Part shown: positions 22,850-32,082 of the stretch, one piece after another | Numbering within the stretch: the stretch's first letter is position 1 | Layout of the letters: each line of letters starts with the position of its first letter | The notes under the pieces: model-generated | The model's input: only the letters and a program-made list of their open reading frames with translations | Told to the model about the DNA's origin: nothing | Database searches by the model: none | Source: Nonomuraea sp. SBT364 | GTDB lineage: Bacteria > Actinomycetota > Actinomycetes > Streptosporangiales > Streptosporangiaceae | Length of the DNA stretch: 50,775 bases | Reading direction: 5' to 3' | NCBI RefSeq assembly: GCF_001083785.1 | Contig: NZ_LAVL01000052.1 | Location: 1-50,775, forward strand | Made by a program: the position numbers and the translations under genes

Positions 22850-24954
22850 GACGGCCGCGAGCCGGTGTCTGGGGTCGTGAGCAGCCCGGACGGCGCGACG
22901 ATGGCCGATTCCACGTACGGGGCCTCCTTGAGCGGCAGCGGCTCGCGGGAGCGGATCGCGCGGACGCACACCACGGCCGCGTCGGCGATGACGACCAGCA
23001 CGAGCACGGCGAACAGCGCCGCCAGGACGCCGTCGACCGTGGAGTTGGTGACGACGGTCCGCATCTGGTCCAGGTTCCGGGCCGGGGCCAGCACCTCGCC
23101 CGCCGCCAGCGCGCCGGCGAAGAGCTCCCGCTGCGCGAAGAAGCCGATCTTCGGGTCGGCGTCGAAGACCTTCTGCCAGCTCGCGGTGAGCGTGACGGCC
23201 ACGTCCCACGCCAGCGGCACGCCGGTGACCCACGCCCACCTGAGCTTGCCCGACTTGATCAGCAACGTGGTCGCCAGCGTCAGCGCCACGGCCGCCAGCA
23301 GCTGGTTGGCGATGCCGAACAGCGGGAAGAGCTGGTTGATCCCGCCGAGCGGATCGTTGACGCCCGCGTACAGGAAGTATCCCCAGGCCAGCACCACCAC
23401 GGCGCTGGTCGCCCAGAGGCCGGGCTTCCAGCTCACCCGCCCGATCGGCTTCCACACGTTGCCCAGCGTGTCCTGCAGCATGAACCGCCCGACGCGGGTC
23501 CCGGCGTCGACGGTCGTGAGGATGAACAGCGCCTCGAACATGATCGCGAAGTGGTACCAGAACGCCTTGAACGCCGCGCCGCCGAACACGGCCGAGAGGA
23601 TCTCGGAGATGCCGACGGCGAGCGTGGGCGCGCCGCCGGTGCGCGCGATGATGCTGCTCTCCTCCACCGCCGCCGCGGCCGCCGTCAGGTCCTGCGGCGA
23701 GATCGTGAAGCCGAGCCGCGCGACCGCCGCCGACGCGCTCTCGGCGGTGCTGCCGAGCAGCCCCGCCGGGGCGTTCATGGCGTAGTACAGGCCGGGCTCC
23801 AGCACGCTGGCCGCGACCAGCGCCATGATCGCGACGAACGACTCGGTCAGCATCCCGCCGTAGCCGATCAGCCGGATCTGCGACTCCTTCTGGATCATCT
23901 TCGGCGTGGTGCCCGACGAGATGAGCGCGTGGAAGCCGGACAGCGCGCCGCAGGCGATGGTGATGAAGACGAACGGGAACAGCGCCCCGGCGAACACCGG
24001 GCCGTCGCCGTTCAGCGCGAATTCGGTGACCGCCTCGTTCCGCAGCACCGGCGCCGCGACGACCACCCCCAGCGCCAGCAGCCCGATCGTGCCGATCTTC
24101 ATGAACGTCGACAGGTAGTCGCGTGGCGCCAGCAGCATCCACACCGGCAGCACCGAGGCGCAGAACCCGTACACCACCAGGCAGCCGACCAGCGCCTGCG
24201 GGCTGAGCGTGAACATCCCGGCCAGCGCGGAGTCCTGCACCCAGCTGCCCGCCACGATGGCCAGCAGCAGGAGCGCGACCCCGATGACCGACGCCTCGGC
24301 AACCCGCCCCGGCCGCAGCACCCGCAGGTAGAACCCCATGAACAGGGCGATGGGGATGGTCATGGCGATGGAGAAGGTGCCCCACGGCGAGGCGGCCAGC
24401 GCGTTGACGACGACCAGGGCCAGCACCGCGAGCAGAATGATCATGATCGCGAAGACCGCGACGAGCGCCGCCGCCCCGCCGATCGGCCCGATCTCCTCGC
24501 GGACCATCTGGCCCAGGCTCTTGCCGTCGCGCCGCATGGAGAAGAACAGGACCACCATGTCCTGGACGCCACCGGCCAGGATCACGCCGACGATGATCCA
24601 GATGGTGCCGGGCAGGTAGCCCATCTGGGCCGCCAGCACCGGCCCCACCAGCGGCCCGGCCCCGGCGATGGCGGCGAAGTGGTGACCGAACAGCACCCGC
24701 CGGTCCGTCGGCTGGAAGTCGACGCCGTTGTCCAGCCGCTCGGCCGGCGTGGCCCTGCGGTCGTCGACGCCGAGCACCGTGCGGGCGATGAAGCGCGAGT
24801 AGAAGCGGTAGGCGATCGCGTACGAGCCGAGCGCGGCGGCGACCATCCAGACCGCCGACACGCTCTCGCCCCGCGACAACGCCAGCACGCCCCAGGCGAC
24901 CGCGCCGGTTATCGCGACCGCCGACCAGATGACGATCGACCTGACCCTCGACAT
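22846..24954 (-). CDS. cstA: Carbon starvation protein CstA (pyruvate/peptide carrier)
   Basis: A 702-residue membrane protein of the CstA/BtsT family, with 16 or more hydrophobic segments. The family takes up pyruvate, and peptide uptake has also been proposed. Hallmarks include the TDRRVLFGHHFAAIAGAGPL stretch near residue 85 and a long conserved helix series after it. The ATG at 24954 has AGGAGG 7 bases ahead and replaces a spurious upstream start that would add 54 polar residues. It is co-translated with ybdD. No sensor kinase of the BtsS type is beside it. Confidence 0.92.
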   Translation of the reverse strand: MSRVRSIVIWSAVAITGAVAWGVLALSRGESVSAVWMVAAALGSYAIAYRFYSRFIARTVLGVDDRRATPAERLDNGVDFQPTDRRVLFGHHFAAIAGAGPLVGPVLAAQMGYLPGTIWIIVGVILAGGVQDMVVLFFSMRRDGKSLGQMVREEIGPIGGAAALVAVFAIMIILLAVLALVVVNALAASPWGTFSIAMTIPIALFMGFYLRVLRPGRVAEASVIGVALLLLAIVAGSWVQDSALAGMFTLSPQALVGCLVVYGFCASVLPVWMLLAPRDYLSTFMKIGTIGLLALGVVVAAPVLRNEAVTEFALNGDGPVFAGALFPFVFITIACGALSGFHALISSGTTPKMIQKESQIRLIGYGGMLTESFVAIMALVAASVLEPGLYYAMNAPAGLLGSTAESASAAVARLGFTISPQDLTAAAAAVEESSIIARTGGAPTLAVGISEILSAVFGGAAFKAFWYHFAIMFEALFILTTVDAGTRVGRFMLQDTLGNVWKPIGRVSWKPGLWATSAVVVLAWGYFLYAGVNDPLGGINQLFPLFGIANQLLAAVALTLATTLLIKSGKLRWAWVTGVPLAWDVAVTLTASWQKVFDADPKIGFFAQRELFAGALAAGEVLAPARNLDQMRTVVTNSTVDGVLAALFAVLVLVVIADAAVVCVRAIRSREPLPLKEAPYVESAIVAPSGLLTTPDTGSRPS

Positions 24955-25114
24955 GCGTGATCCTCCTGACTGCGGGCGGGGCGGGGCGTCACTCCTGAGG
25001 CAACCTAGAGGCAACGCCGGTGCGTAGTCAGGCGGTGACCGAATGATCCCGATGTGGCGCGTCAGAACGAAATCCGGTGGACAGCGCGCCCGCCGCCCGG
25101 CCAGGGTGGGCGGC

Positions 25115-25852
25115 ATGCGCCAGGAGATCTGGGACAGCGAGACCGCCCGCGGCTATGACACGCCGGGCACCGGCATGTTCGCGCCCGAGGTGCTGGGGCC
25201 GACCGTGGACCGCCTCGCCGCGCTCGCGGGCGGCGGCCGGGCGCTGGAGTTCGCCATCGGCACCGGCCGGGTGGCGGTGCCGCTCGCCGGGCGGGGAGTG
25301 CCCGTCACGGGCATCGAGCTGTCCCGCCCGATGATCGACCAGCTGCGCACGAAGGTGGACGAGGCGACGATCCCGGTGATCGCCGGCGACATGGCGAGCG
25401 CCGTCGCCCCTGGCGCGTACACGCTCGTCTACCTCGTCTTCAACACGATCTCCAACCTGCTCACCCAGGCCGGGCAGGTCGCGTGCTTCCGCAACGCCGC
25501 CCGGCACCTGTCGCCCGGCGGCCGGTTCGTCATCGAGCTCTGGGTGCCAGAGCTGCGCAAGCTGCCCCCGGGGCAGCAGGCCACGGTCTACCACGCCGAG
25601 CCCGGCTACATCGGCCTCGACACCTACGACGTGGTGCGGCAGCTCGTCGTGTCGCACCACTTCAGGTTCGGCGACGGCCGGGAGGCGAAGCTGTTCCGCA
25701 GCCCGCACCGCTACGTCTGGCCGGCCGAGCTGGACCTGATGGCCCAGCTGGCCGGCTTCGAGCTGGAGTCCAGGCACGCCGACTGGAGCGGGGGCGCCTT
25801 CACCGAGGAGTCACGCTCGCACGTGTCCGTCTACCGCCTCCCGCCCGCCTGA
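25115..25852 (+). CDS. Class I SAM-dependent methyltransferase
   Basis: A 245-residue protein with the Rossmann-like fold of class I methyltransferases. Motif I is LEFAIGTGRVAVPLA, the acidic end of strand 2 is GIELSRPM, and the post-motif GDMASAV holds the adenine-binding Asp. YLVFNTISNLL matches motif IV in a subgroup common in actinomycetes. The substrate is unknown. The ATG at 25115 has AGGGTGG before it. Its last 22 bases overlap the end of the convergent permease gene, so the two transcripts collide here with no terminator between. Confidence 0.85.
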   Translation: MRQEIWDSETARGYDTPGTGMFAPEVLGPTVDRLAALAGGGRALEFAIGTGRVAVPLAGRGVPVTGIELSRPMIDQLRTKVDEATIPVIAGDMASAVAPGAYTLVYLVFNTISNLLTQAGQVACFRNAARHLSPGGRFVIELWVPELRKLPPGQQATVYHAEPGYIGLDTYDVVRQLVVSHHFRFGDGREAKLFRSPHRYVWPAELDLMAQLAGFELESRHADWSGGAFTEESRSHVSVYRLPPA

Positions 25853-26637
25853 GGTGACGCCGGCGCGGAGCGCAGGGTGTCGGCCGTGAGGGCGACGGCC
25901 AGGCCGGTGAGGGCCAGGGCGAGCGCGGGCACGACGGCCGGCCCCGGCGCGGCCACCAGCAGCGGCGTGGCCTCGCTCACCATGCCGCCCCAGTCGGTGT
26001 CGGGCGGCGGCAGCCCGGCGCCGAGGAAGCTCAGCGACGTCACGGCGATCAGCGCCCTGCCGAAGTCCGCCGTGGCCACCGTCAGGACCGGCCCGGCCAG
26101 GTGCGGCCCGATCGTGCGCCGGAGCAGGTAGCGGCGCGACGCGCCGATGGCCCGCACGGCCAGCACGTGATCGGAGCCGGCCACCTGCCGCGTCGCGGTG
26201 CGGGCGACCAGGCCGCAGTTCACCCAGCCGAGCGGCACGAGGGCGACCAGGACCGTCCCGTACCCGGGCCGCAGCACGCCCGCCAGCGCGAGCGCGAGCG
26301 TGAGACCGGGCAGGGCGAGCGCCACGGTGGCCGCGAAGCCCAGCAACCGGTCCGCCACCCCGCCGGCGAGCCCGGCGGCGGCGCCCGTCACCGCGCCGAG
26401 CGCCGTGGTGGCCGCCGTCACGGCCAGCGCCACCAGCAGCGAGGTCCGGCCGGCCGCCGCCGTCCTGGTGAGGAGGTCGCGGCCGAGCTGGTCGGTGCCG
26501 AGCCAGTGCGTCCCGCCGGGCGGCAGCAGGGCCCGCGCCAGGTCGGGCGCGTGCGGATCGTGCCCCGACACCAGGGGCGTGAGGAGGCAGAACAGCACGA
26601 CCGCGAGGAGCAGCGCCGGCCCGGCGCGTCCCCTCAT
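25831..26637 (-). CDS. Peptide-type ABC permease (DppC/NikC-like)
   Basis: A 268-residue permease of the oligopeptide/dipeptide/nickel group. The N-terminal part has the family phrase HWLGTDQLGRDLLTRTA, and the inner-loop motif is AVRAIGASRRYLLRRTIGPH. Five to six membrane segments are visible. ATG at 26637 overlaps the stop of the partner permease by 4 bases. It is the third gene of a minus-strand set (binding protein, permease, permease) that lacks ATPase genes in the window. Confidence 0.88.
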   Translation of the reverse strand: MRGRAGPALLLAVVLFCLLTPLVSGHDPHAPDLARALLPPGGTHWLGTDQLGRDLLTRTAAAGRTSLLVALAVTAATTALGAVTGAAAGLAGGVADRLLGFAATVALALPGLTLALALAGVLRPGYGTVLVALVPLGWVNCGLVARTATRQVAGSDHVLAVRAIGASRRYLLRRTIGPHLAGPVLTVATADFGRALIAVTSLSFLGAGLPPPDTDWGGMVSEATPLLVAAPGPAVVPALALALTGLAVALTADTLRSAPASPQAGGRR

Positions 26638-27563
26638 CGCCGCCGCACCCGGGGATCGCACGCCGCCAGGCAGAGCTCGACGCACGCCAGCAGCGCGACG
26701 GTCGCGGCCCCGGTGACCAGCACGTACGCCTGCACCACCGGGACGTCGCGCTGCCGGATCGCCGACACGGCGAGCTGCCCCACCCCGGGCCACGAGAACA
26801 GCGTCTCGACCACCACCGCCCCGGCCAGCAGCTCCGCGAGCACCACGCCGGCGGCCGTGACGGCGTTCGGCGCGGCCACGCGTACGGCGTGCACCAGGAC
26901 CGTCCGCCGCGCGCGCAGCCCCTTCGCGGCGGCCAGCTTGACGAACGGCTGCCGCAGCGCGTCGGCGAGATCGGCCCGCAGCAGCCGCAGCAGCGTGGCC
27001 GCCCCGGCCAGGCCGAGCGTGAGCGCGGGCAGCACGACCGCACCGGGCCCGCCGTCGCCGCCCGTGGGGAGCGCGCGCAGCCCGACCGCCACCACGCTGA
27101 TCAGCAGGATGCCCACGATGTAGGGCGGGACGCCCGTCAGCGCCACCGTCGCCAGCGCGATCGCGCGGCTGCCCGGCGCGTGCGGCCGGAGCGTGACGCG
27201 GACGGAGACGAGCACCGCGAGCCCGGCCGCCACCAGCGCCGCGGCCCCCGCCAGCCGCAGCGTCGCCGGGACCCGGGAGAAGATCTCCGCCGCCACCGGG
27301 GACCGGTCGGCGTAGGAGGTGCCGAGGTCGCCCCGGAGGACGCCCAGCAGCCACTCCAGGTAGCGGGTGAACAGCGGCCGGTCGAGGCCCAGCTCGGCGC
27401 GCAGCGCCGCGACGCCGGCCGCCGTCGGCTGGACGCCGCCCCGGCGCAGGATCTCCTCCGCGGGGTCGCCCGGCGCCAGCGACGTCAGCAGGAACACCAG
27501 CACCGACACCGTCAGCAGCGTGAGCAGCAGCTCCGCCCCGCGCCGCAGGACGACGGCCGTCAC
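26634..27563 (-). CDS. Peptide-type ABC permease (DppB/NikB-like)
   Basis: A 309-residue permease, partner of the DppC-like protein. It begins with the typical first helix (LLLTLLTVSVLVFLLTSLAPGDPA), has LGLDRPLFTRYLEWL and GDLGTSY in the extracytoplasmic loop, and an inner-loop AAAKGLRARRTVLVHAVR. GTG at 27563 overlaps the binding-protein stop (GTGA). Substrate specificity cannot be read; peptides, nickel chelates and opines are all handled by this group. Confidence 0.88.
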   Translation of the reverse strand: MTAVVLRRGAELLLTLLTVSVLVFLLTSLAPGDPAEEILRRGGVQPTAAGVAALRAELGLDRPLFTRYLEWLLGVLRGDLGTSYADRSPVAAEIFSRVPATLRLAGAAALVAAGLAVLVSVRVTLRPHAPGSRAIALATVALTGVPPYIVGILLISVVAVGLRALPTGGDGGPGAVVLPALTLGLAGAATLLRLLRADLADALRQPFVKLAAAKGLRARRTVLVHAVRVAAPNAVTAAGVVLAELLAGAVVVETLFSWPGVGQLAVSAIRQRDVPVVQAYVLVTGAATVALLACVELCLAACDPRVRRR

Positions 27564-29098
27564 CGCCGGGGGACGAGCTCGCCGAGGTCCACCACGTACG
27601 CGGCGTTCTGCGTCACGCCGCCGACCCTGCTCGTGGTGACGACGGGGTTGTCCTGGTAGGCCAGCGGGATCATCGGCCGGTCGGCGGCGAGCAGCCGCTG
27701 CACCCGGTGGTACAGGCCGCGCCGGGCGTCCGGATCGATCTCGGTGGCGGCCCGGTCGACCAGGTCGTCGAACGCGGCGCTGCGGTAGCCGAGCCGGCGC
27801 TCGACGTTCCACGACGCGTCGGAGCGCAGGAACCGCCGGAACAGGTAGTCCGGGTCGCCGTTGGGCACGCTGTAGGCGCTCAGGAAGATGTCGTAGTCGC
27901 CGGCCTCCATCACGGACTTGGTGGCCTCGGCCACGGTCACCCGCGCGGGCAGCCCCGCCTTCTCCAGAGCGGCCCGCAGCACCTCGGCGATGCCGGCGTA
28001 CGGGAACTGCCCGGTCTCGGCGGAGGAGATCAGGATGGACACCGGCCCGGCCGGCGCGCCCGCGGCGGCGACCAGCTCACGGGCCCTGGCCGGGTCGTAG
28101 GGCGCGCTGACGCCGGGATCGGCGAGCTCGCCGAAGACCGGCGACAGGAACGCCGCGCCCGGCGTCGCCGTGCCGCCGAGCAGCGTGCGGGCGATGGCCC
28201 GCCGGTCGAGGGCCAGGTCGGCCGCCTCCCGTAACCGGGCGTCGGAGAACGGGCCGCGCGCGGCGTTGAAGGTCAGGTAGTGCGTCAGCGCCGACGGGCT
28301 GCGCACCACCCGGAATCCGTCGTCGGCGGCCACCGCGCCCACCTGCCCCGGCAGCAGCGCGCCCTTGTCGATCAGCCCGTCGACCTCGCCGGCCCGCAGC
28401 GCCGCGACCCGGGCGTTGGCGTCCGGGATCACCCGGATCACGATCCTGTCGTACGCGGGGGCGCCGCCGTGGTGGTGCGGGTTGGCGGCGAGCACCGCCC
28501 GCTGCCCCTTGACCCACTCCACGAGCGTGTACGGGCCGGTCCCGACCGGCTTGCCCGCGAAGTCGCCCGAGGAGGCGAACGCCCCCGGCGACTGGATCAT
28601 GCTGAAGAACCCGGCGAGCCTGCCCGGCAGGTCGGCGACCGGCTCCGCCAGCTCGAAGACCACCTTCCCGTCCTCGGCGCGGACGTCGCGGAGCTTGCCG
28701 TACGCCGCCTCCATCCCGGCGTCGAGGCTGAAGAACGCCGACTGGCGGGGCGCGATCCGCAGGAACCGCCTGACGTTGGCGACCACGGCCCCGGCCGTCA
28801 GCGGCGTCCCGTCGCTGAAGCGCACGCCGTCGCGCAGGGTGAACGTCCAGCGCCGCCCCCGGTCGGCGGAGGCCCACGAGACGGCCAGCGCCGGGACCGG
28901 CCGCAGCCTGTCGTCGACCGTCACCAGCGGCTCCCACACGCGTAACGTCTGGTGCGTGTAGTACGGGTCCCGCGGGCCGGCGACGAGGTCGCGCGGAGCC
29001 GCCAGCGTGAGCTGCCCGGTGGCGGGCTCCGGCCCCCCGCAGCCCATCAGGACCGTACTCAGCAACATCAGCAGCAGGATCGTGCCTCGTCCTCGCAC
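27560..29098 (-). CDS. Substrate-binding lipoprotein, SBP family 5
   Basis: A 512-residue lipoprotein of the DppA/OppA family. The lipobox is VLMGC with Cys20. WEPLVTVDDRLRPVPALAVSW and FTLRDGVRFSDGTPLTA are the usual family signatures, followed by GTGPYTL. GTG at 29098 has GGGAGA just upstream; an upstream in-frame ATG would put a long charged stretch ahead of the signal peptide. It is the first gene of the three-gene importer set. It starts 75 bases after the stop of the response regulator on the same strand, so read-through from the two-component operon is possible. Confidence 0.88.
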   Translation of the reverse strand: MRGRGTILLLMLLSTVLMGCGGPEPATGQLTLAAPRDLVAGPRDPYYTHQTLRVWEPLVTVDDRLRPVPALAVSWASADRGRRWTFTLRDGVRFSDGTPLTAGAVVANVRRFLRIAPRQSAFFSLDAGMEAAYGKLRDVRAEDGKVVFELAEPVADLPGRLAGFFSMIQSPGAFASSGDFAGKPVGTGPYTLVEWVKGQRAVLAANPHHHGGAPAYDRIVIRVIPDANARVAALRAGEVDGLIDKGALLPGQVGAVAADDGFRVVRSPSALTHYLTFNAARGPFSDARLREAADLALDRRAIARTLLGGTATPGAAFLSPVFGELADPGVSAPYDPARARELVAAAGAPAGPVSILISSAETGQFPYAGIAEVLRAALEKAGLPARVTVAEATKSVMEAGDYDIFLSAYSVPNGDPDYLFRRFLRSDASWNVERRLGYRSAAFDDLVDRAATEIDPDARRGLYHRVQRLLAADRPMIPLAYQDNPVVTTSRVGGVTQNAAYVVDLGELVPRR

Positions 29099-29173
29099 CC
29101 TGATCTCCCGTCCACGTTCGGCCAGCACGCAAACGATAACCGTGTTCACCCGCCTTGGGGAGATCGGCGGGAG

Positions 29174-29839
29174 CTACGTCGCCCCGGCAGAGGGCGCGGC
29201 CTGCAGGTAGGCCAGGACGGCCATGACACGCCGGTTGTGGTCGTCGGACGGCGGCAGGCCGAGCTTGGCGAAGATGCCGGTGGTGTGCTTGGCGATCGCC
29301 TTGTCGGTGACGCGGAAGCGGGCGGCGATGGCCAGGTTGGACATCCCCTCCGCCATCAGGGCCAGCACCTCGCGCTCGCGGGGCGTCAGCGCGGCCAGCG
29401 GCTCGTCCCGGCTCCGGCGGGTGAGCAGCTGGGAGACCACCTCCGGGTCCATCGCGGTGCCGCCGCCGGCCACCTGGCGCACCGCGTCGACGAACCTGTC
29501 GACGTCGCCCACCCGGTCCTTCAGCAGGTAGCCCACCCCGCCGGAGCGGTCGGACAGCAACTCCCTGGCGTACAGCTGCTCCACGTACTGCGACAGGATC
29601 AGCACGGGCAGCCCCGGCACCCGGGCACGCGCCTCCAGCGCGGCGCGCAGCCCCTCGTCGGTGAAGCCCGGCGGCAGCCGCACGTCGATCACCGACACGT
29701 CCGGCCGGTGCCGGACCAGCGCCTCCAGCAGCATGGGACCGTTGTCGACGGCCTCCACCACGGTGCATCCGTACGCCGACAGCAGGCGGACCAGCCCGTC
29801 CCGCAGCAGGGCGAGATCCTCGGCTATGACAACGCGCAC
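29174..29839 (-). CDS. NarL/LuxR-family response regulator
   Basis: A 221-residue regulator with receiver Asp52 (VSVIDVRLPPG) and a C-terminal LuxR helix-turn-helix from LTPREREVLALMAEG. The receiver form VVIAEDLALLRDGL with LPPGFTDEG is typical of a large actinobacterial subgroup. GTG at 29839 overlaps the kinase gene by 16 bases. It probably controls the divergent ABC transporter through the operator array at 31037-31071. Confidence 0.92.
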   Translation of the reverse strand: MRVVIAEDLALLRDGLVRLLSAYGCTVVEAVDNGPMLLEALVRHRPDVSVIDVRLPPGFTDEGLRAALEARARVPGLPVLILSQYVEQLYARELLSDRSGGVGYLLKDRVGDVDRFVDAVRQVAGGGTAMDPEVVSQLLTRRSRDEPLAALTPREREVLALMAEGMSNLAIAARFRVTDKAIAKHTTGIFAKLGLPPSDDHNRRVMAVLAYLQAAPSAGAT

Positions 29840-30996
29840 GGGACCTCCATGGTCAGTTCGGTCGGGCCGCCCGGCGGGCTGCTCACGGTGAGCGAGCCGT
29901 CGAAGGCGGACAGGCGGTCCTCGATGCCGCGCACACCGGTGCCGAGGTCGCGGCGCACCCCGCCGTGACCGTCGTCGCCCACCGTCAGCCGCAGCACGCC
30001 GCCGGTGTGCCGCAGCCGCACCCATGCCCGGGACGCGCCGCTGTGCTTGGCCACGTTGGCCAGCGCCTCGGCGGCGGCGAAGTACGCGGCCGACTCCACG
30101 GGCGGCTGCGGGCGGCCCGGCAGCTCGACGTCCACGTCGACGGGGATCGGGCAGAGCAGCGCGGACGCCTCGATCGCGCCCGGCAGGCCGCGGTCGGTCA
30201 GCACCGGCGGGTGGATGCCGCGCACCAGGTCACGCAGATCCGTCAGGGCCTGACCCGCGACCTCCCTGACCTCGTCGATCGCGCGCCGGACCGCGTCCGG
30301 ATCACGGGAGCCGCCGGCCAGCCCCAGGTGCATGCGGATGGCGATCAGCTTGGCCTGCGCGCCGTCATGCAGGTCGCGCTCGATGCGGCGCAGCTCGGCC
30401 GCGTGCGCGTCGACCACCGCGGCCCGCGACGCGGTCAGCTCCCGGATCCGCGCGTCCGGCGTCGGCCCGGCGTCCAGCAGCAGCGACGCCAGCCGTGCCT
30501 GCCCGGTGCGGAACAGCGGCACGGCCAGCAGGACGACGACCGCGATGGCCACGGTGGACAGGCTGAGCGCGAAGGTGTTCAGCGTGCTCGTCCGGGACGG
30601 CTCCAGCCGGAAGAACACGTAGTCCAGGGCCGATAGCATCGCCCACACCGCCACCACGGGGGCGGGACCCGTCACCGCGTGCACGGCCAGCCAGAGCGGC
30701 TCCCGCCACCGCGGGCGCGCCGGGACGCTCCGGGGAACGTCGTCCCGGCCGAGCACCCGGCCGGCCCAGCGGCGCTGGTGACCGGCCAGCCGGTGGGCGG
30801 CCGCGCGTACCCGGTCGAGCGGCGCCGGCCCGATCCCGGCGACCGGCGCCAGGACGACGCACCCCGCCAGCAGGACGAGCAGCGCGAGTGCCGCCAGCCC
30901 GGTGACGGCGTTCAGCACCAGCGCCCACGGCCCGGCGGCGGCCGCGTTGACCGCCGTCCTGGCCAAGCCCTTCCCCGGCCCCCCTGTCCCCTTCAC
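29824..30996 (-). CDS. NarL-class sensor histidine kinase
   Basis: A 390-residue membrane kinase. Two hydrophobic regions (about 28-58 and 108-162) flank a cytoplasmic basic loop; a coiled-coil linker leads to His210 in RRIERDLHDGAQAKL, the standard HisKA_3 box. The HATPase domain has EALANVAKHS and GDDGHGG. GTG at 30996 is the best start by frame and position, although its ribosome site is weak. The kinase and regulator face away from an ABC transporter, an arrangement usual for systems that sense membrane-active antibiotics and induce an exporter; the stimulus here is unknown. Confidence 0.87.
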   Translation of the reverse strand: MKGTGGPGKGLARTAVNAAAAGPWALVLNAVTGLAALALLVLLAGCVVLAPVAGIGPAPLDRVRAAAHRLAGHQRRWAGRVLGRDDVPRSVPARPRWREPLWLAVHAVTGPAPVVAVWAMLSALDYVFFRLEPSRTSTLNTFALSLSTVAIAVVVLLAVPLFRTGQARLASLLLDAGPTPDARIRELTASRAAVVDAHAAELRRIERDLHDGAQAKLIAIRMHLGLAGGSRDPDAVRRAIDEVREVAGQALTDLRDLVRGIHPPVLTDRGLPGAIEASALLCPIPVDVDVELPGRPQPPVESAAYFAAAEALANVAKHSGASRAWVRLRHTGGVLRLTVGDDGHGGVRRDLGTGVRGIEDRLSAFDGSLTVSSPPGGPTELTMEVPCALS

Positions 30997-31036
30997 AGAT
31001 GCAGTCTGCCCTGCCGGCGGACGGAAGACGGTAGGC

Positions 31037-31071
31037 CCACCCCTACCCCCGGGGTGGCGAATCCCCACCCC
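31037..31071. promoter_or_regulatory. Alternating CCACCCC/GGGGTGG operator array
   Basis: CCACCCC (31037-31043), GGGGTGG (31051-31057) and CCACCCC (31065-31071) alternate with exactly 7-base spacers, giving two overlapping inverted repeats in the gap between the kinase gene and the divergent ABC transporter. The regular 14-base period suggests cooperative binding by a dimeric regulator, most simply the linked NarL-type protein. Confidence 0.5.
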
Positions 31072-31155
31072 GCCGGTGGACCGGCGCCCATGGAACCCGG
31101 GGCCGAGGGGCGCGAGGCTCTGACGGACGTGACCATGCGCGACGAGGGGAAAGAC

Positions 31156-32082
31156 GTGATCGACGTACGGGGACTGACCATGCGCTACGGCCGCACGGTC
31201 GCCGTGGACGAGCTGACCTTCACCGTGAGACCGGGCCTGGTGACCGGCTTCCTGGGACCCAACGGCGCCGGCAAGTCCACGACCATGCGGGCCGTGCTCG
31301 GGCTGGAGCTCCCCGACGCCGGCGAGGCGCTGGTGGACGGGCGCCCGTACGTGTCGCTGCGCCGCCCCATGCACACGATGGGGACACTGCTGGACGCCGG
31401 CGCGGTGCACGGCGGGCGGACGGCCCGCGACCATCTGGGCTGCCTGGCGCGCAGCAACGGCATCGGGCCCGCGCGGGTGGCCGAGGTGCTCGGCCAGGTG
31501 GGCCTGGCCGACGTCGCCGGGCGGCGGATCGGCGGCTTCTCCCTGGGCATGAAGCAGCGGCTGGGGGTCGCCGCGGCGCTGCTCGGCGACCCGGCGGTGC
31601 TGATGTTCGACGAGCCGCTGAACGGGCTGGACCCGGAGGGCATCCGCTGGATCCGCGACCTGCTGCGCGAACTCGCGGCCGAGGGCCGGACCGTGCTGCT
31701 GTCCAGCCACCTGATGAACGAGCTGGCGCTCACCGCCGACCACGTCGTCGTCATCGGGCGCGGCCGGCTGATCGCCGACACGACGACCGGCGAGCTCGCC
31801 GGCCGCTTCCGCCGCGACGTGCTCGTCCGGGCGGAGCGCCCGGAACGGCTGGCCGAGGTCCTGCGCGCCCACGGCGCCACGGTGACCTGCGCGGACGCGG
31901 CCGGCGACGGCCTGTCCGTGCGGGGCGTGGACGCCGCCGAGATCGGCGCGCTGGCGCTGCGCGCGGGCGTCGCGCTGCGGGAGCTGACATCGCGCAGCGC
32001 GTCGCTGGAGGAGGCGTTCATGGAGCTCACCGAGGACAGCGTCGAGTACGGGGCCCGCCCCGTGACGGAGGCGGCCCGATGA
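31156..32082 (+). CDS. ABC-2 type transporter ATP-binding protein
   Basis: A 308-residue ATPase of the drug/lantibiotic exporter class. Walker A is GPNGAGKS (34-41), the signature is FSLGMKQRLGVA, and Walker B is VLMFDEPLNGLD, followed by SSHLMNE. The C-terminal 90 residues form the extra domain seen in this class. The GTG at 31156 has GAGGGG 6 bases ahead and is preferred over the ATG at 31135. Its stop overlaps the permease fusion gene by 4 bases. Such pairs often protect against peptide antibiotics. Confidence 0.9.
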   Translation: MIDVRGLTMRYGRTVAVDELTFTVRPGLVTGFLGPNGAGKSTTMRAVLGLELPDAGEALVDGRPYVSLRRPMHTMGTLLDAGAVHGGRTARDHLGCLARSNGIGPARVAEVLGQVGLADVAGRRIGGFSLGMKQRLGVAAALLGDPAVLMFDEPLNGLDPEGIRWIRDLLRELAAEGRTVLLSSHLMNELALTADHVVVIGRGRLIADTTTGELAGRFRRDVLVRAERPERLAEVLRAHGATVTCADAAGDGLSVRGVDAAEIGALALRAGVALRELTSRSASLEEAFMELTEDSVEYGARPVTEAAR

